From contig CAZEQK010000091.1 of the NCBI GenBank assembly GCA_964514395.1, positions 1 through 5,464 of the forward strand: DNA of 5,464 nt, written 5' to 3'. How positions within the stretch are numbered: the stretch's first letter is position 1; each line of letters opens with the position of its first letter. This document shows, one piece after another, positions 1-5,464 of this stretch. Both the position numbers and the translations under genes were made by a program. This DNA is from CAZEQK01 sp964514395 (GTDB lineage: Bacteria > Bacillota > Bacilli > Tepidibacillales > Tepidibacillaceae). The notes below the pieces were generated by a model. That model saw only the letters and a program-made list of their open reading frames with translations. It ran no database searches and had not been told where the DNA came from.

Positions 1-40
1 GTCAAAAGCATTGGTATTATTAGGGTTTACAGAGTAGGGC

Positions 41-1999
41 TCAGCTGATACTATTGTTCATGGTATAAGCATATCTGTTTCTGCTTAATGGGTTTTGTAA
101 TGTGCCTTGGTAGGTGTCTTGTGTCATAAATCTACCAATACTTGAATTATACCATCTCGCATTCATATCCACTAGACCAGATTTATCATCATAGGAATGG
201 CCTGTATAGCCAGTGCTGTTATATGGTGCGGTTATCCCTGTGAAGATGTTACCAAAGGCATCATATCTATATTGCTCGATGACATCTCCCTGTTTATTGG
301 TTAGTTCACTGACGGTATTCAGTCCATCATATTGATAGTACATGAGTCCACCATTGGTATTTAGGCTTGGTTCCTGTGTTGGGTTAATAAGGCCATGTAA
401 CCCAAACATTTTTCTTGAGATCACTTGGTTATTGGGTCCCATATGGTATTCTGCATAGGGAGACCCTTTATCGCTATATTCTTGAAGGACAACATTGGTT
501 AAGCCTTGGTATTCATAGGCTGTTTTCTCAATATCTAGTTTACCTTCTCCACTATTCTTATATAATCCATATTTATTGCCGTTCCCATGAAGTAAACCTT
601 GTCCGTTATTACTCTTGGTATTATCTAAGCCTTTGCCTTGTCCATGAATTTGTCCTTGACCATTGTTCTTAGTACTATCACTACTTTGAGCGATGTTAGC
701 TTCTTCACGATATACCTTTCTTCCCTGTGCATCATAGCCATATTTGACATAGGTGCCATCGGCAAGCTGTACCTCTATTAATTGGTTGGCATCGTTATAG
801 ATGTATTTTGTTTCTTGTCCACCTTCTATTTTACTGACTAGATTTCCGTTTTGATCATAGGAATAGGTGGTATCTCCTGCTTGGATCAATTGATTGGCAT
901 CGTTGTATTGATAATCTGTCGTTCCTTGATCATCGGTCATGGTCAATCTATTTCCTACCTTATCATAGGTATAGCTCACTTTGCTTTGTGGGTCGACTAA
1001 GTAATCTGGTGTGTCATTGATTAATTTTACCGCTTTGGTCGTACTTGATGTGGTATCACTACTCTGCTTATTCTTTCCTTTTGATGATGAGTTTCCACCC
1101 TTATTATTAGTAGTTCCACTACTACCACTTGAACCTTTGGTTGATTTTCCTTTCCCATTATTGTTTGCTAATAATACAAGGATAGGGCTTGTCTTTTCAT
1201 TGTTAACATGCATATCCATCGAGCTTGTATTAGTCATGCTGTAGGATAGCTTTGTTGTATTATCCTTTTTGTTGCTGTTTCCCTTCCCATTATTCCCCTT
1301 TGTCGTTGTAGTTTGGGTATTATCCTGTGTTGTTGTACTACTTGTTACTTGGTCTTGCTCCATGCTTTTTAGCTTATCGATTGGGTAGGTCACTTCGATT
1401 AAACGGTTCAGCTGATCATAGGTATAGTTGGTTTGTGCCCCGTCCTCTTCTATTTGTTTGGTTCTATTTCCTGCCGCATCATATTGATAAGCGAAGGAGG
1501 ATATTACTCCCGTACTATTCTTATTCACGATTTCCTGTAAGCGACCATCGGTGTTATAGCTCTTTTCGATATTATTGCCATTCGCTAGGCTTCTTGTTGT
1601 TTCTCTACCTAAAGCATCATAGTGAAAGGTAGACTGATTGCCATCTGGGTCGGTGATGCTGGTCATTAGGTTACGCTGATCATAGGTATAGCTAGTGGTG
1701 CGATCCTCACTATTCGTAAGAGATAATAGATTACCTACCGCATCATAGCTGAATTGATTGGTCGCACTTGGTGAAACCATCTCTGTTTTCCGACCAAGGT
1801 GATCATAGCGAAAGCTGAAGTCCATGCTGTTATAATGAATCGCAGAAACAAGTCCTGTATTGGTATAAGCATACTGGATAGCCTGTCCATTTGGATCAGT
1901 ATATTGGGTGAGTTCCCCTGCTTTATCATACTGATAGGTTCCTGTTTGACCAAGGGCATTGGTCTCTTTGGTCACTTGACCATTTCGATTATATTGCAA
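41..1999 (-). CDS. Orphan RHS/YD-repeat protein fragment with RHS core domain
   Basis: This 652-residue frame is RHS/YD repeats from the first residues (YNRNGQVTKETNALGQ, then YQYDKAGELTQY). About nine repeats span residues 2-205 and about five more span 342-430, with motifs such as YDQLNRL, YDKVGNR and YDAQGR. Residues about 554-649 are the RHS repeat-associated core, ending GLVDMNARWYNSSIGRFMTQD and RNRYAYTMNN. In RHS/WapA proteins this region forms a shell around a C-terminal toxin, and the core precedes the variable tip. Here there is no signal peptide and no wall-binding domain. The only start is TTG at 1997-1999, with a weak AGGG 7 bases upstream, and TAG lies four codons before it. The 3' end stops three residues after the core (SIS-stop). 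It is probably a displaced, non-expressed core copy kept by recombination. Two low-complexity insertions interrupt the repeats. G+C is visibly higher than in the upstream genes. Confidence 0.85.
   Translation of the reverse strand: MQYNRNGQVTKETNALGQTGTYQYDKAGELTQYTDPNGQAIQYAYTNTGLVSAIHYNSMDFSFRYDHLGRKTEMVSPSATNQFSYDAVGNLLSLTNSEDRTTSYTYDQRNLMTSITDPDGNQSTFHYDALGRETTRSLANGNNIEKSYNTDGRLQEIVNKNSTGVISSFAYQYDAAGNRTKQIEEDGAQTNYTYDQLNRLIEVTYPIDKLKSMEQDQVTSSTTTQDNTQTTTTKGNNGKGNSNKKDNTTKLSYSMTNTSSMDMHVNNEKTSPILVLLANNNGKGKSTKGSSGSSGTTNNKGGNSSSKGKNKQSSDTTSSTTKAVKLINDTPDYLVDPQSKVSYTYDKVGNRLTMTDDQGTTDYQYNDANQLIQAGDTTYSYDQNGNLVSKIEGGQETKYIYNDANQLIEVQLADGTYVKYGYDAQGRKVYREEANIAQSSDSTKNNGQGQIHGQGKGLDNTKSNNGQGLLHGNGNKYGLYKNSGEGKLDIEKTAYEYQGLTNVVLQEYSDKGSPYAEYHMGPNNQVISRKMFGLHGLINPTQEPSLNTNGGLMYYQYDGLNTVSELTNKQGDVIEQYRYDAFGNIFTGITAPYNSTGYTGHSYDDKSGLVDMNARWYNSSIGRFMTQDTYQGTLQNPLSRNRYAYTMNNSIS
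578..676 (-). repeat. Imperfect tandem NNGQG-HG-G repeats in a second RHS insertion
   Basis: Within a non-YD stretch (residues about 437-487, positions 539-691) the unit NNGQGQIHGQGKG recurs as NNGQGLLHGNG. The preceding residues STK and NTKS also match, so the unit is about 19 codons. This looks like duplication of a Gly/Asn/Gln-rich linker just before the segment leading into the core. Confidence 0.6.
998..1369 (-). repeat. Low-complexity Ser/Thr/Asn/Gly/Lys insertion in the RHS shell
   Basis: Residues about 211-334 of the RHS fragment are not YD repeats but a spacer of about 124 residues rich in S, T, N, G and K (TTQDNTQTTTTKGNNGKG, GSSGSSGTTNNKGGNSSSKG). Its middle contains a short hydrophobic stretch, SPILVLLAN, between two NNGKG elements. 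It sits between the repeats that end TYPIDKL and begin VSYTYDKVGNR, so it is a disordered loop or an expanded linker. Confidence 0.7.
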
Positions 2000-2112
2000 A
2001 AAAATACCCTAGCTCTTTAATAGGATAGGTCAATAAATAGATCAAAAAGCTACTATGATATTATGTCTCATTCATTAGTTTCTACATACTTTATGTGTCC
2101 ATGTGTAGATTA

Positions 2113-2144
2113 AAGAAGATGACTTCAGAGGAAGTCATCTTCTT
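2113..2144 (-). terminator. Perfect 14-bp hairpin after the lipoprotein gene
   Basis: AAGAAGATGACTTC (2113-2126) and GAAGTCATCTTCTT (2131-2144) are exact inverted repeats around an AGAG loop. On the minus strand the stem is preceded by an A/T-rich stretch and followed by TTAATCT, only a modest U-tract. It lies about 43 bases past the lipoprotein stop. It probably terminates the lipoprotein transcript and so isolates the RHS fragment from upstream transcription. Confidence 0.7.
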
Positions 2145-2186
2145 GTGATTAAAAAATAGATTGAATGGTCAAGTAATACAGCCTAA

Positions 2187-3035
2187 TTACATTTTAATTT
2201 TATAGGTTTCAAATTCCTTATAGAATTTAGAATTAAACTTGTCTATAAAATCAAAGTAGGCAATATCAAATGTATAGTAGCCATTATGATCATATTGTAA
2301 ATTTAATACATCTTTACTCTTACTTAGTAATGGAGATATATCTAATTTCTTTACTACTCTTCCCTGTTCTTCAAGGTTTTCAATATATATTTGTTTACTG
2401 TTACGAGGGATATATGCAAATTGTTGACTATCTGGAGTCCAATCTAGCTCTACGGATAGTGGGATTTCAAAGCTTTTGTTATTTGTTAAATCTAATATAA
2501 TCGTTTTTTGTTTTGTTTCATCAACATATGCTAAATACCTTTTATCCGGTGACTCATTCAAAATATATCCATGCTCTATGAATTTTTCAGTTTTCTCTGT
2601 CTCAAGATTATATTTTATAATACTATATTTGGGGTCGTAAGTATCATTTCCATGTTCATCAAGTTTCATATTTTCTAAGACTAAATCATCAAAAAATATT
2701 TTATCATTTACCCCCCATATCGCCTGTAAATGCATTTTTGGAATTGGAGTTGCTCCATAATGGGTTGTGTATATTTCTTTAGATTCACCTGATTCTATTT
2801 CATAGATATAAACCTTATTCTCTTTTGCATTAAATATTATTTTTTTCTCCTTTTTATTTTCACTTGCTCCAAAGTAACCTGCATTAACTAATTCTTGCTT
2901 ATCTGGAGATTGGACATCTAATAACACAGTTCCTATATGAAAACCACTAAGCATAATCTTTTTATTATTATCTAACCAAAATATATCAGGTGTATAGTTT
3001 TTTTCTAAAGGAAGTAGTATATAATCTCCATCCAT
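2187..3035 (-). CDS. C-terminal piece of the lipoprotein, beta-propeller-like body
   Basis: This 282-residue frame begins at an internal ATG that is unlikely to be a real start: only AAGG two bases before it resembles a ribosome binding site, and there is no export signal. Its repeats are short beta-strand motifs: TPDIFWLDNNKKIML, KVYIYEIESGESKEIY, SIIKYNLETEKTEKF, SPDKRYLAYV and TIILDLTNNKSFEIP, then TPDSQQFAYI and QIYIENL. This pattern is typical of TolB/PD40-type propellers. The open frame, free of further stops over 849 bases, suggests the frameshift is recent or reversible. Confidence 0.65.
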   Translation of the reverse strand: MDGDYILLPLEKNYTPDIFWLDNNKKIMLSGFHIGTVLLDVQSPDKQELVNAGYFGASENKKEKKIIFNAKENKVYIYEIESGESKEIYTTHYGATPIPKMHLQAIWGVNDKIFFDDLVLENMKLDEHGNDTYDPKYSIIKYNLETEKTEKFIEHGYILNESPDKRYLAYVDETKQKTIILDLTNNKSFEIPLSVELDWTPDSQQFAYIPRNSKQIYIENLEEQGRVVKKLDISPLLSKSKDVLNLQYDHNGYYTFDIAYFDFIDKFNSKFYKEFETYKIKM

Positions 3036-3058
3036 TATTACCTTATTCTTATTATCAT

Positions 3059-3319
3059 TTAGAAAAAAATATCTGGAGTGAATAACCCCTCCATATATCC
3101 AAACTCAATTTGTTCATGAATATAATTGTTCCCCTCAGGTGAATAATACCTTCTATCAATCGTATGGTCTTTATTAAGTAATTCAATATGATCTGAAGAT
3201 AGTTGTGTTTCCTTCTCAACCTTATATTCCCTTTCCACAAACTTTCCATTTGTACATGCAGTCATCATTAAACTATTTAAAAGAAAGATTAGAATGATAC
3301 CAACACTTATACGTCTCAT
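3059..3319 (-). CDS. N-terminal piece of the lipoprotein, with signal peptide and lipobox
   Basis: The 86-residue piece starts MRRISVG, has a hydrophobic core at residues about 7-19 and a lipobox-like MTAC with Cys22 as the predicted lipidation site (Met at -3 is less common than Leu). The mature part (TNGKFVER, then KEKVEKE-type charged linker residues) leads into the first repeat, RYYSPEGNNYIHEQ to TPDIFF. A perfect ribosome binding site precedes it. As sequenced it would give a short lipoprotein of about 65 mature residues lacking nearly the whole propeller, which probably would not fold. Confidence 0.65.
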   Translation of the reverse strand: MRRISVGIILIFLLNSLMMTACTNGKFVEREYKVEKETQLSSDHIELLNKDHTIDRRYYSPEGNNYIHEQIEFGYMEGLFTPDIFF

Positions 3320-3327
3320 AAAAGATT

Positions 3328-3333
3328 CCTCCT
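3328..3333 (-). promoter_or_regulatory. Ribosome binding site of the lipoprotein gene
   Basis: A perfect AGGAGG on the minus strand lies 8 bases before the ATG at 3317-3319 and fixes the start of the lipoprotein. Confidence 0.85.
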
Positions 3334-3400
3334 ATTTATATATATTGGATAATCGATAATTTCAAAAATCCATAATTAACTTTATTTATTTAGAAGATTC

Positions 3401-3430
3401 ACTATAATTTTATCTATATTTTACCATCAA
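3401..3430 (-). promoter_or_regulatory. Candidate promoter of the lipoprotein gene
   Basis: TTGATG (3425-3430) and TATAGT (3401-3406) are separated by 18 bases on the minus strand. They lie between the strong terminator and the lipoprotein gene, leaving a leader of about 75-80 bases. A promoter is needed in this gap because the terminator lies upstream, but the exact boxes are uncertain in such AT-rich DNA. Confidence 0.35.
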
Positions 3431-3505
3431 CTTCCTTCCAAAGATAAGGAATATAAAAAAGAGAGCATCGATAACTACTTTTTTTTTGAAAAAAATAAAA
3501 AAAAC

Positions 3506-3537
3506 GGAGTATTTGTCACGGGTGTGTCAAATACTCC
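3506..3537 (-). terminator. Strong intrinsic terminator of the 308-residue gene
   Basis: GGAGTATTTG (3506-3515) pairs with CAAATACTCC (3528-3537), and after one T-T mismatch an inner CAC/GTG extends the stem. Reading the minus strand, the stem is followed at once by a long T-rich run (about 3504-3487). It lies 60 bases past the stop codon at 3598. The fit to a rho-independent terminator is good. Confidence 0.85.
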
Positions 3538-3597
3538 ATCTTGATTGTTAGTTCTCCTTAATGCTCATTTTCATTCCTTTTCTTTTTAGCTAAATAA

Positions 3598-4524
3598 TTA
3601 ATATAAATCTTTTTCTGTTAAATGGTGATTTGTAAAACTATGGTTAGTGTTTACCAATGGTACAAAAGTTCCGTCAGAAGTTTCAATTACGACTCTTGAA
3701 GGAAATCCATTACTAGAATTAAATAGAACTAATCTCCATTCAGTCTCCTTATCATTATTTATTTTTCGATTATATTTTTCTAATATATTCCTTAATACTT
3801 TATTCTCTTCAATATTAATTGAGACTGGATGAATTTCATTATCATAATTATTATTATGTATATAATATACTTCATCAATCTTTTTTTCTTTGTTTAATCC
3901 TAATAAATCAATTGAATAAATATCTAATGCAAACAGATGTGCTTCTTGTTCTAAATCTTTCAGAAAATCACTTTCGTTATTATTATTTCTCAATTTATTT
4001 ATAGTTGCAGTAAAATCATTATTTGTGGATTGTATTGGATTAGCAATAGCAAGATATAAAACTCCAAATCTTGAAAAACCATAGAATATAGGAGCATTAT
4101 TACCTATAATTTCATCAATTTCTTTTTGTTTATCTACTACCCAATTGTAGTCTTCTATTACAGAATTATTAAGGTCTAAGTTTAAAGGTTCAAATAAAAT
4201 ACCATTTGCAATTATTGATGTAATAACTAAGTTATACTTATCATCACTGTCATTTAAATTTTTGATTCTTTGTTTGTACAATTCTAATAAATGTTCTCCA
4301 AGGTATTTTCCTATATCGGATACATTATTAATATCTTCTTTAGGCTTAGGAAAATTGTTGATGATTTCTTCGCTTCTTAATTTTACTGTCGTTTTATCAG
4401 TTACATTGTCTACTGAAATCTCCTCTTTTTTATTGGACAGAAAAATAAAGTTAACCATTATCATGGAAGTACCTATTACTATAGTTAGTAAGATTAATAA
4501 AATTAGATTTTTCTTTTTACTCAT
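3598..4524 (-). CDS. Hypothetical membrane-anchored extracytoplasmic protein; candidate immunity protein
   Basis: I do not recognise this 308-residue protein. It begins MSKKKN, then has one strongly hydrophobic segment at residues about 7-29 without a lipobox cysteine. The positive N-terminus predicts that residues 30-308 lie outside the membrane. The outer part is rich in Asn, Lys, Glu and Asp, with an Asn-rich stretch (LRNNNNES) and a more conserved-looking end (EWRLVLFNSSNGFPSRVVIE, then TSDGTFVPLV) that reads as a beta-strand-rich module. No catalytic motif is visible. The start is supported by AGAGGAG 9 bases upstream. It follows the peptidase gene by 92 bases, has its own candidate promoter, and ends 60 bases before a strong terminator, so it is probably a single-gene unit. 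Its position and predicted outside location suit a protector against a wall hydrolase, but that is inference. It is among the most AT-rich parts of the window. Confidence 0.75.
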   Translation of the reverse strand: MSKKKNLILLILLTIVIGTSMIMVNFIFLSNKKEEISVDNVTDKTTVKLRSEEIINNFPKPKEDINNVSDIGKYLGEHLLELYKQRIKNLNDSDDKYNLVITSIIANGILFEPLNLDLNNSVIEDYNWVVDKQKEIDEIIGNNAPIFYGFSRFGVLYLAIANPIQSTNNDFTATINKLRNNNNESDFLKDLEQEAHLFALDIYSIDLLGLNKEKKIDEVYYIHNNNYDNEIHPVSINIEENKVLRNILEKYNRKINNDKETEWRLVLFNSSNGFPSRVVIETSDGTFVPLVNTNHSFTNHHLTEKDLY

Positions 4525-4533
4525 TTTATCATT

Positions 4534-4540
4534 CTCCTCT
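4534..4540 (-). promoter_or_regulatory. Ribosome binding site of the 308-residue gene
   Basis: AGAGGAG on the minus strand lies 9 bases before the ATG at 4522-4524 and supports this start codon. Confidence 0.7.
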
Positions 4541-4549
4541 AAGATTCCC

Positions 4550-4578
4550 TTTATAAAATTTAGTTACAATATAAACAA
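4550..4578 (-). promoter_or_regulatory. Candidate sigma-A-type promoter for the 308-residue gene
   Basis: On the minus strand TTGTTT (4573-4578) is separated by 17 bases from TATAAA (4550-4555). This would place the transcript start about 20-25 bases before the start codon of the next gene, just ahead of its ribosome binding site. The -35 box overlaps the outer end of the preceding hairpin. AT-rich DNA gives such matches by chance, so the support is spacing and position only. Confidence 0.4.
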
Positions 4579-4608
4579 GGGCATGACATATATAAAGATC
4601 ATGCCCTT
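4577..4608 (-). terminator. Hairpin after the peptidase gene
   Basis: A perfect 10-bp inverted repeat (AAGGGCATGA at 4577-4586 and TCATGCCCTT at 4599-4608) with a 12-base AT-rich loop starts 8 bases after the peptidase stop codon. On the minus strand it is followed by TTGTTTAT, a weak U-tract; on the plus strand by TTTT. It is most simply the terminator of the peptidase gene, possibly incomplete or bidirectional. Confidence 0.6.
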
Positions 4609-4616
4609 TTAGTTGA

Positions 4617-5464
4617 CTATTCAATCGGATAAGCAATATGCAAATGATTATTGTGATCATTTAATTGCTGAAATCGAATATCTGGATATCTGTTTTTGAA
4701 CTCATTTATAACATCTACATCACCATGAATTAACTTCCCGAATCCAGCTTGTATTGTAGATTCAAATAGCAGTCTTAATTCTTGTTTTTCTATACTTCCA
4801 TCTGGAAATCTAACAACTCCATTCTTATCCGTAGGAGCATTTGGTGTATCAATATCAATTGCAAAACCTGTTCCGTGCCATAAATTATCACCAGGTCTAT
4901 AAGTACTAGTAACTGATACATTTTCACCAGTATATTGATAATAAAAATCAGCTAACTTTAACAATTTTTCATAGGAACCTTTTCTAATAAAGAATCTTGA
5001 AGAAATACTATAATTTAAATCAATATGTTTTTTACTTAAATCCATTATAGCAAGGTTTAATAAATATTTATTCTTGTCTTTTTCTTCTACTGTATAATAA
5101 TTTAAAGGTACTTTGCCCCACTTAACAAAAGGATCTTTTAACTGTTCTTCTGTATATTCGCTATATAATTTCCATCCATCAATAGCTTTTTCTCTCATTT
5201 TGGAAAGAGTTATTTGATTAATATTTCCACTTGAGTTAAGACCAAACATTTCTTGAAATGCTATTATAGATTGCCATGTTTCATATGGCTTTAAGTTTAT
5301 TCCATCAATTCCTTCTTTACCAATATAGAAATCCATAAACTTAAGATAAGCTTGTGCCATCATTACGTCGTGACTAAATCCAGATTTATTATGATTTTGG
5401 TCTTCAACTCCTGCTATCATCTCTGCTATCTTTTCTTCTATATTAGATACACTATCTCCTGCCC
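4617..5464 (-). CDS. C-terminal part of M15/LAS-type zinc peptidase protein (5' end outside window)
   Basis: The frame is open to the window edge; the first in-frame ATG (5418-5420) has no Shine-Dalgarno sequence, and the frame reads on upstream (AGDSVSNIEEKIAE), so the true start is probably outside. Residue numbers here count from that ATG. Residues about 42-78 (LKPYETWQ, AFQEMFGL, SGNINQITL) resemble a helical peptidoglycan-binding domain. Residues about 165-265 carry the zinc peptidase signature: STYRPGD, then HGTGFAIDID with H182 and D189 spaced as H-x6-D, and a terminal HNNHLHIAYP with H259 and H261. In the M15/LAS families these His/Asp/His residues bind zinc, and the enzymes cut peptidoglycan stem peptides or cross-links. 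The protein probably acts at the cell wall. It could be the C-terminal tip of an RHS-type toxin or an endolysin-like hydrolase; the missing N-terminus decides. The peptidase call is fairly sure, the toxin role is not. Confidence 0.82.
   Translation of the reverse strand, partial: AGDSVSNIEEKIAEMIAGVEDQNHNKSGFSHDVMMAQAYLKFMDFYIGKEGIDGINLKPYETWQSIIAFQEMFGLNSSGNINQITLSKMREKAIDGWKLYSEYTEEQLKDPFVKWGKVPLNYYTVEEKDKNKYLLNLAIMDLSKKHIDLNYSISSRFFIRKGSYEKLLKLADFYYQYTGENVSVTSTYRPGDNLWHGTGFAIDIDTPNAPTDKNGVVRFPDGSIEKQELRLLFESTIQAGFGKLIHGDVDVINEFKNRYPDIRFQQLNDHNNHLHIAYPIE

Larger units (their letters stand above)
2187..3319 (-). pseudogene. Frameshifted lipoprotein with beta-propeller-like repeats
   Basis: Two reading frames belong to one gene. 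The first (3319-3059) ends TPDIFF-stop at a run of seven Ts (3063-3069 on the minus strand). Adding one T continues it as DIFFLNDNNKNKV into the second frame (3035-2187), giving one protein of 377 residues. The restored stretch TPDIFFLNDNNK matches TPDIFWLDNNKK some 34 residues later, strong evidence for an ancestral 8-T run. The product would be an exported lipoprotein whose body has TolB/PD40-like blade motifs (SPDKRYLAYV, TPDSQQFAYI), probably a surface-exposed scaffold. The function is unknown; a role as protector in the neighbouring toxin-like locus is possible but unproven. The break may be a true mutation, a reversible slippage (phase) site, or a sequencing error. Confidence 0.8.

Noticed and set aside
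1735..1959. Minus-strand 74-codon frame inside the RHS gene
   Set aside because: It overlaps the RHS frame, which has clear repeat periodicity; this frame has none.
700..1990. Regularly recurring short motifs such as GATCATAG at about 60-base spacing, resembling a CRISPR-like array
   Set aside because: The periodicity is explained by the YD codons of roughly 20-residue protein repeats; the intervening sequence is coding and the repeats are degenerate.
415..2020. Several plus-strand open frames opposite the RHS fragment (for example 415-672, 1011-1244, 1327-1632, 1799-2020)
   Set aside because: They are antisense to well-supported YD repeats, low in complexity, and arise because the repeated codons lack stops on the other strand.
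1998..2070. Possible frameshift at the 7-T run linking the RHS fragment to upstream coding sequence
   Set aside because: Removing a T opens only about 20 codons of hydrophobic, non-RHS sequence before a stop; adding a T meets a stop within about seven codons. Neither restores YD repeats.
3055..3249. Minus-strand 64-codon frame overlapping the lipoprotein N-terminus
   Set aside because: It is an out-of-frame shadow of the lipoprotein, has no usable ribosome binding site, and does not match the internal repeat.
3337..3365. TTGAAA-N17-TATATA promoter-like match on the minus strand
   Set aside because: The -10 box would lie 3 bases from the AGGAGG, placing the transcript start inside the ribosome binding site; the pair at 3401-3430 is better placed.
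3541..3597. Short tail reading LAKKKRNENEH-stop between the anchored-protein gene and its terminator
   Set aside because: The frame starts after a nearby stop, is about 20 codons long, and has no start or ribosome binding site, so it cannot be told from chance.
4262..4612. Plus-strand open frame of 116 codons with hydrophobic stretches
   Set aside because: It lies antisense to the N-terminal half of the 308-residue gene, has no convincing ribosome binding site, and its hydrophobicity is the expected mirror of an AT-rich membrane-anchor coding region.

Overview
The window looks like a piece of a low-GC Gram-positive (Bacillota, probably Bacillales) chromosome. The signs are strong AGGAGG-type ribosome binding sites, AT-rich intergenic DNA, a lipoprotein signal, a wall-associated-type RHS/YD-repeat protein, and no outer-membrane components. 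Genus cannot be fixed from the sequence alone. Every supportable gene lies on the minus strand, so transcription runs from high to low coordinates.

Layout in transcription order: (1) 5464-4617, the C-terminal part of a protein that enters from beyond the right edge. It has a probable peptidoglycan-binding-like helical segment followed by a zinc peptidase of the M15/LAS type (H-x6-D and HLH motifs). (2) 4608-4577, a hairpin just after its stop codon, overlapped by a candidate promoter at 4578-4550. (3) 4524-3598, an unrecognised 308-residue protein with one N-terminal membrane anchor, ended by a strong terminator at 3537-3506. (4) 3319-2187, a lipoprotein with beta-propeller-like repeats, split by a one-base deletion in a homopolymer at 3063-3069, followed by a perfect 14-bp hairpin at 2144-2113. 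(5) 1999-41, a 652-residue RHS/YD-repeat fragment. It has no secretion signal or RBS-backed ATG, begins abruptly inside a YD repeat, and stops right where an RHS core normally passes into its variable C-terminal tip.

The arrangement resembles a polymorphic-toxin (RHS/WapA-type) locus: a peptidase-bearing C-terminal module, extracytoplasmic proteins that could protect the producer, and a displaced RHS core downstream. This is inference. The window does not show the N-terminus of the peptidase protein or the tip that should follow the RHS core. The RHS core is visibly richer in G+C (about 38-40% in sampled lines) than the membrane-anchored and lipoprotein genes (some lines below 25%), as is usual where a conserved core is joined to exchanged cassettes.

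The best-supported surprise is the frameshifted lipoprotein. Restoring one T to a 7-T run joins the two reading frames into a 377-residue protein and completes an internal repeat. The second is the possible cell-wall-targeting toxin/protector set, in which all three cassette proteins are predicted to act outside the membrane.
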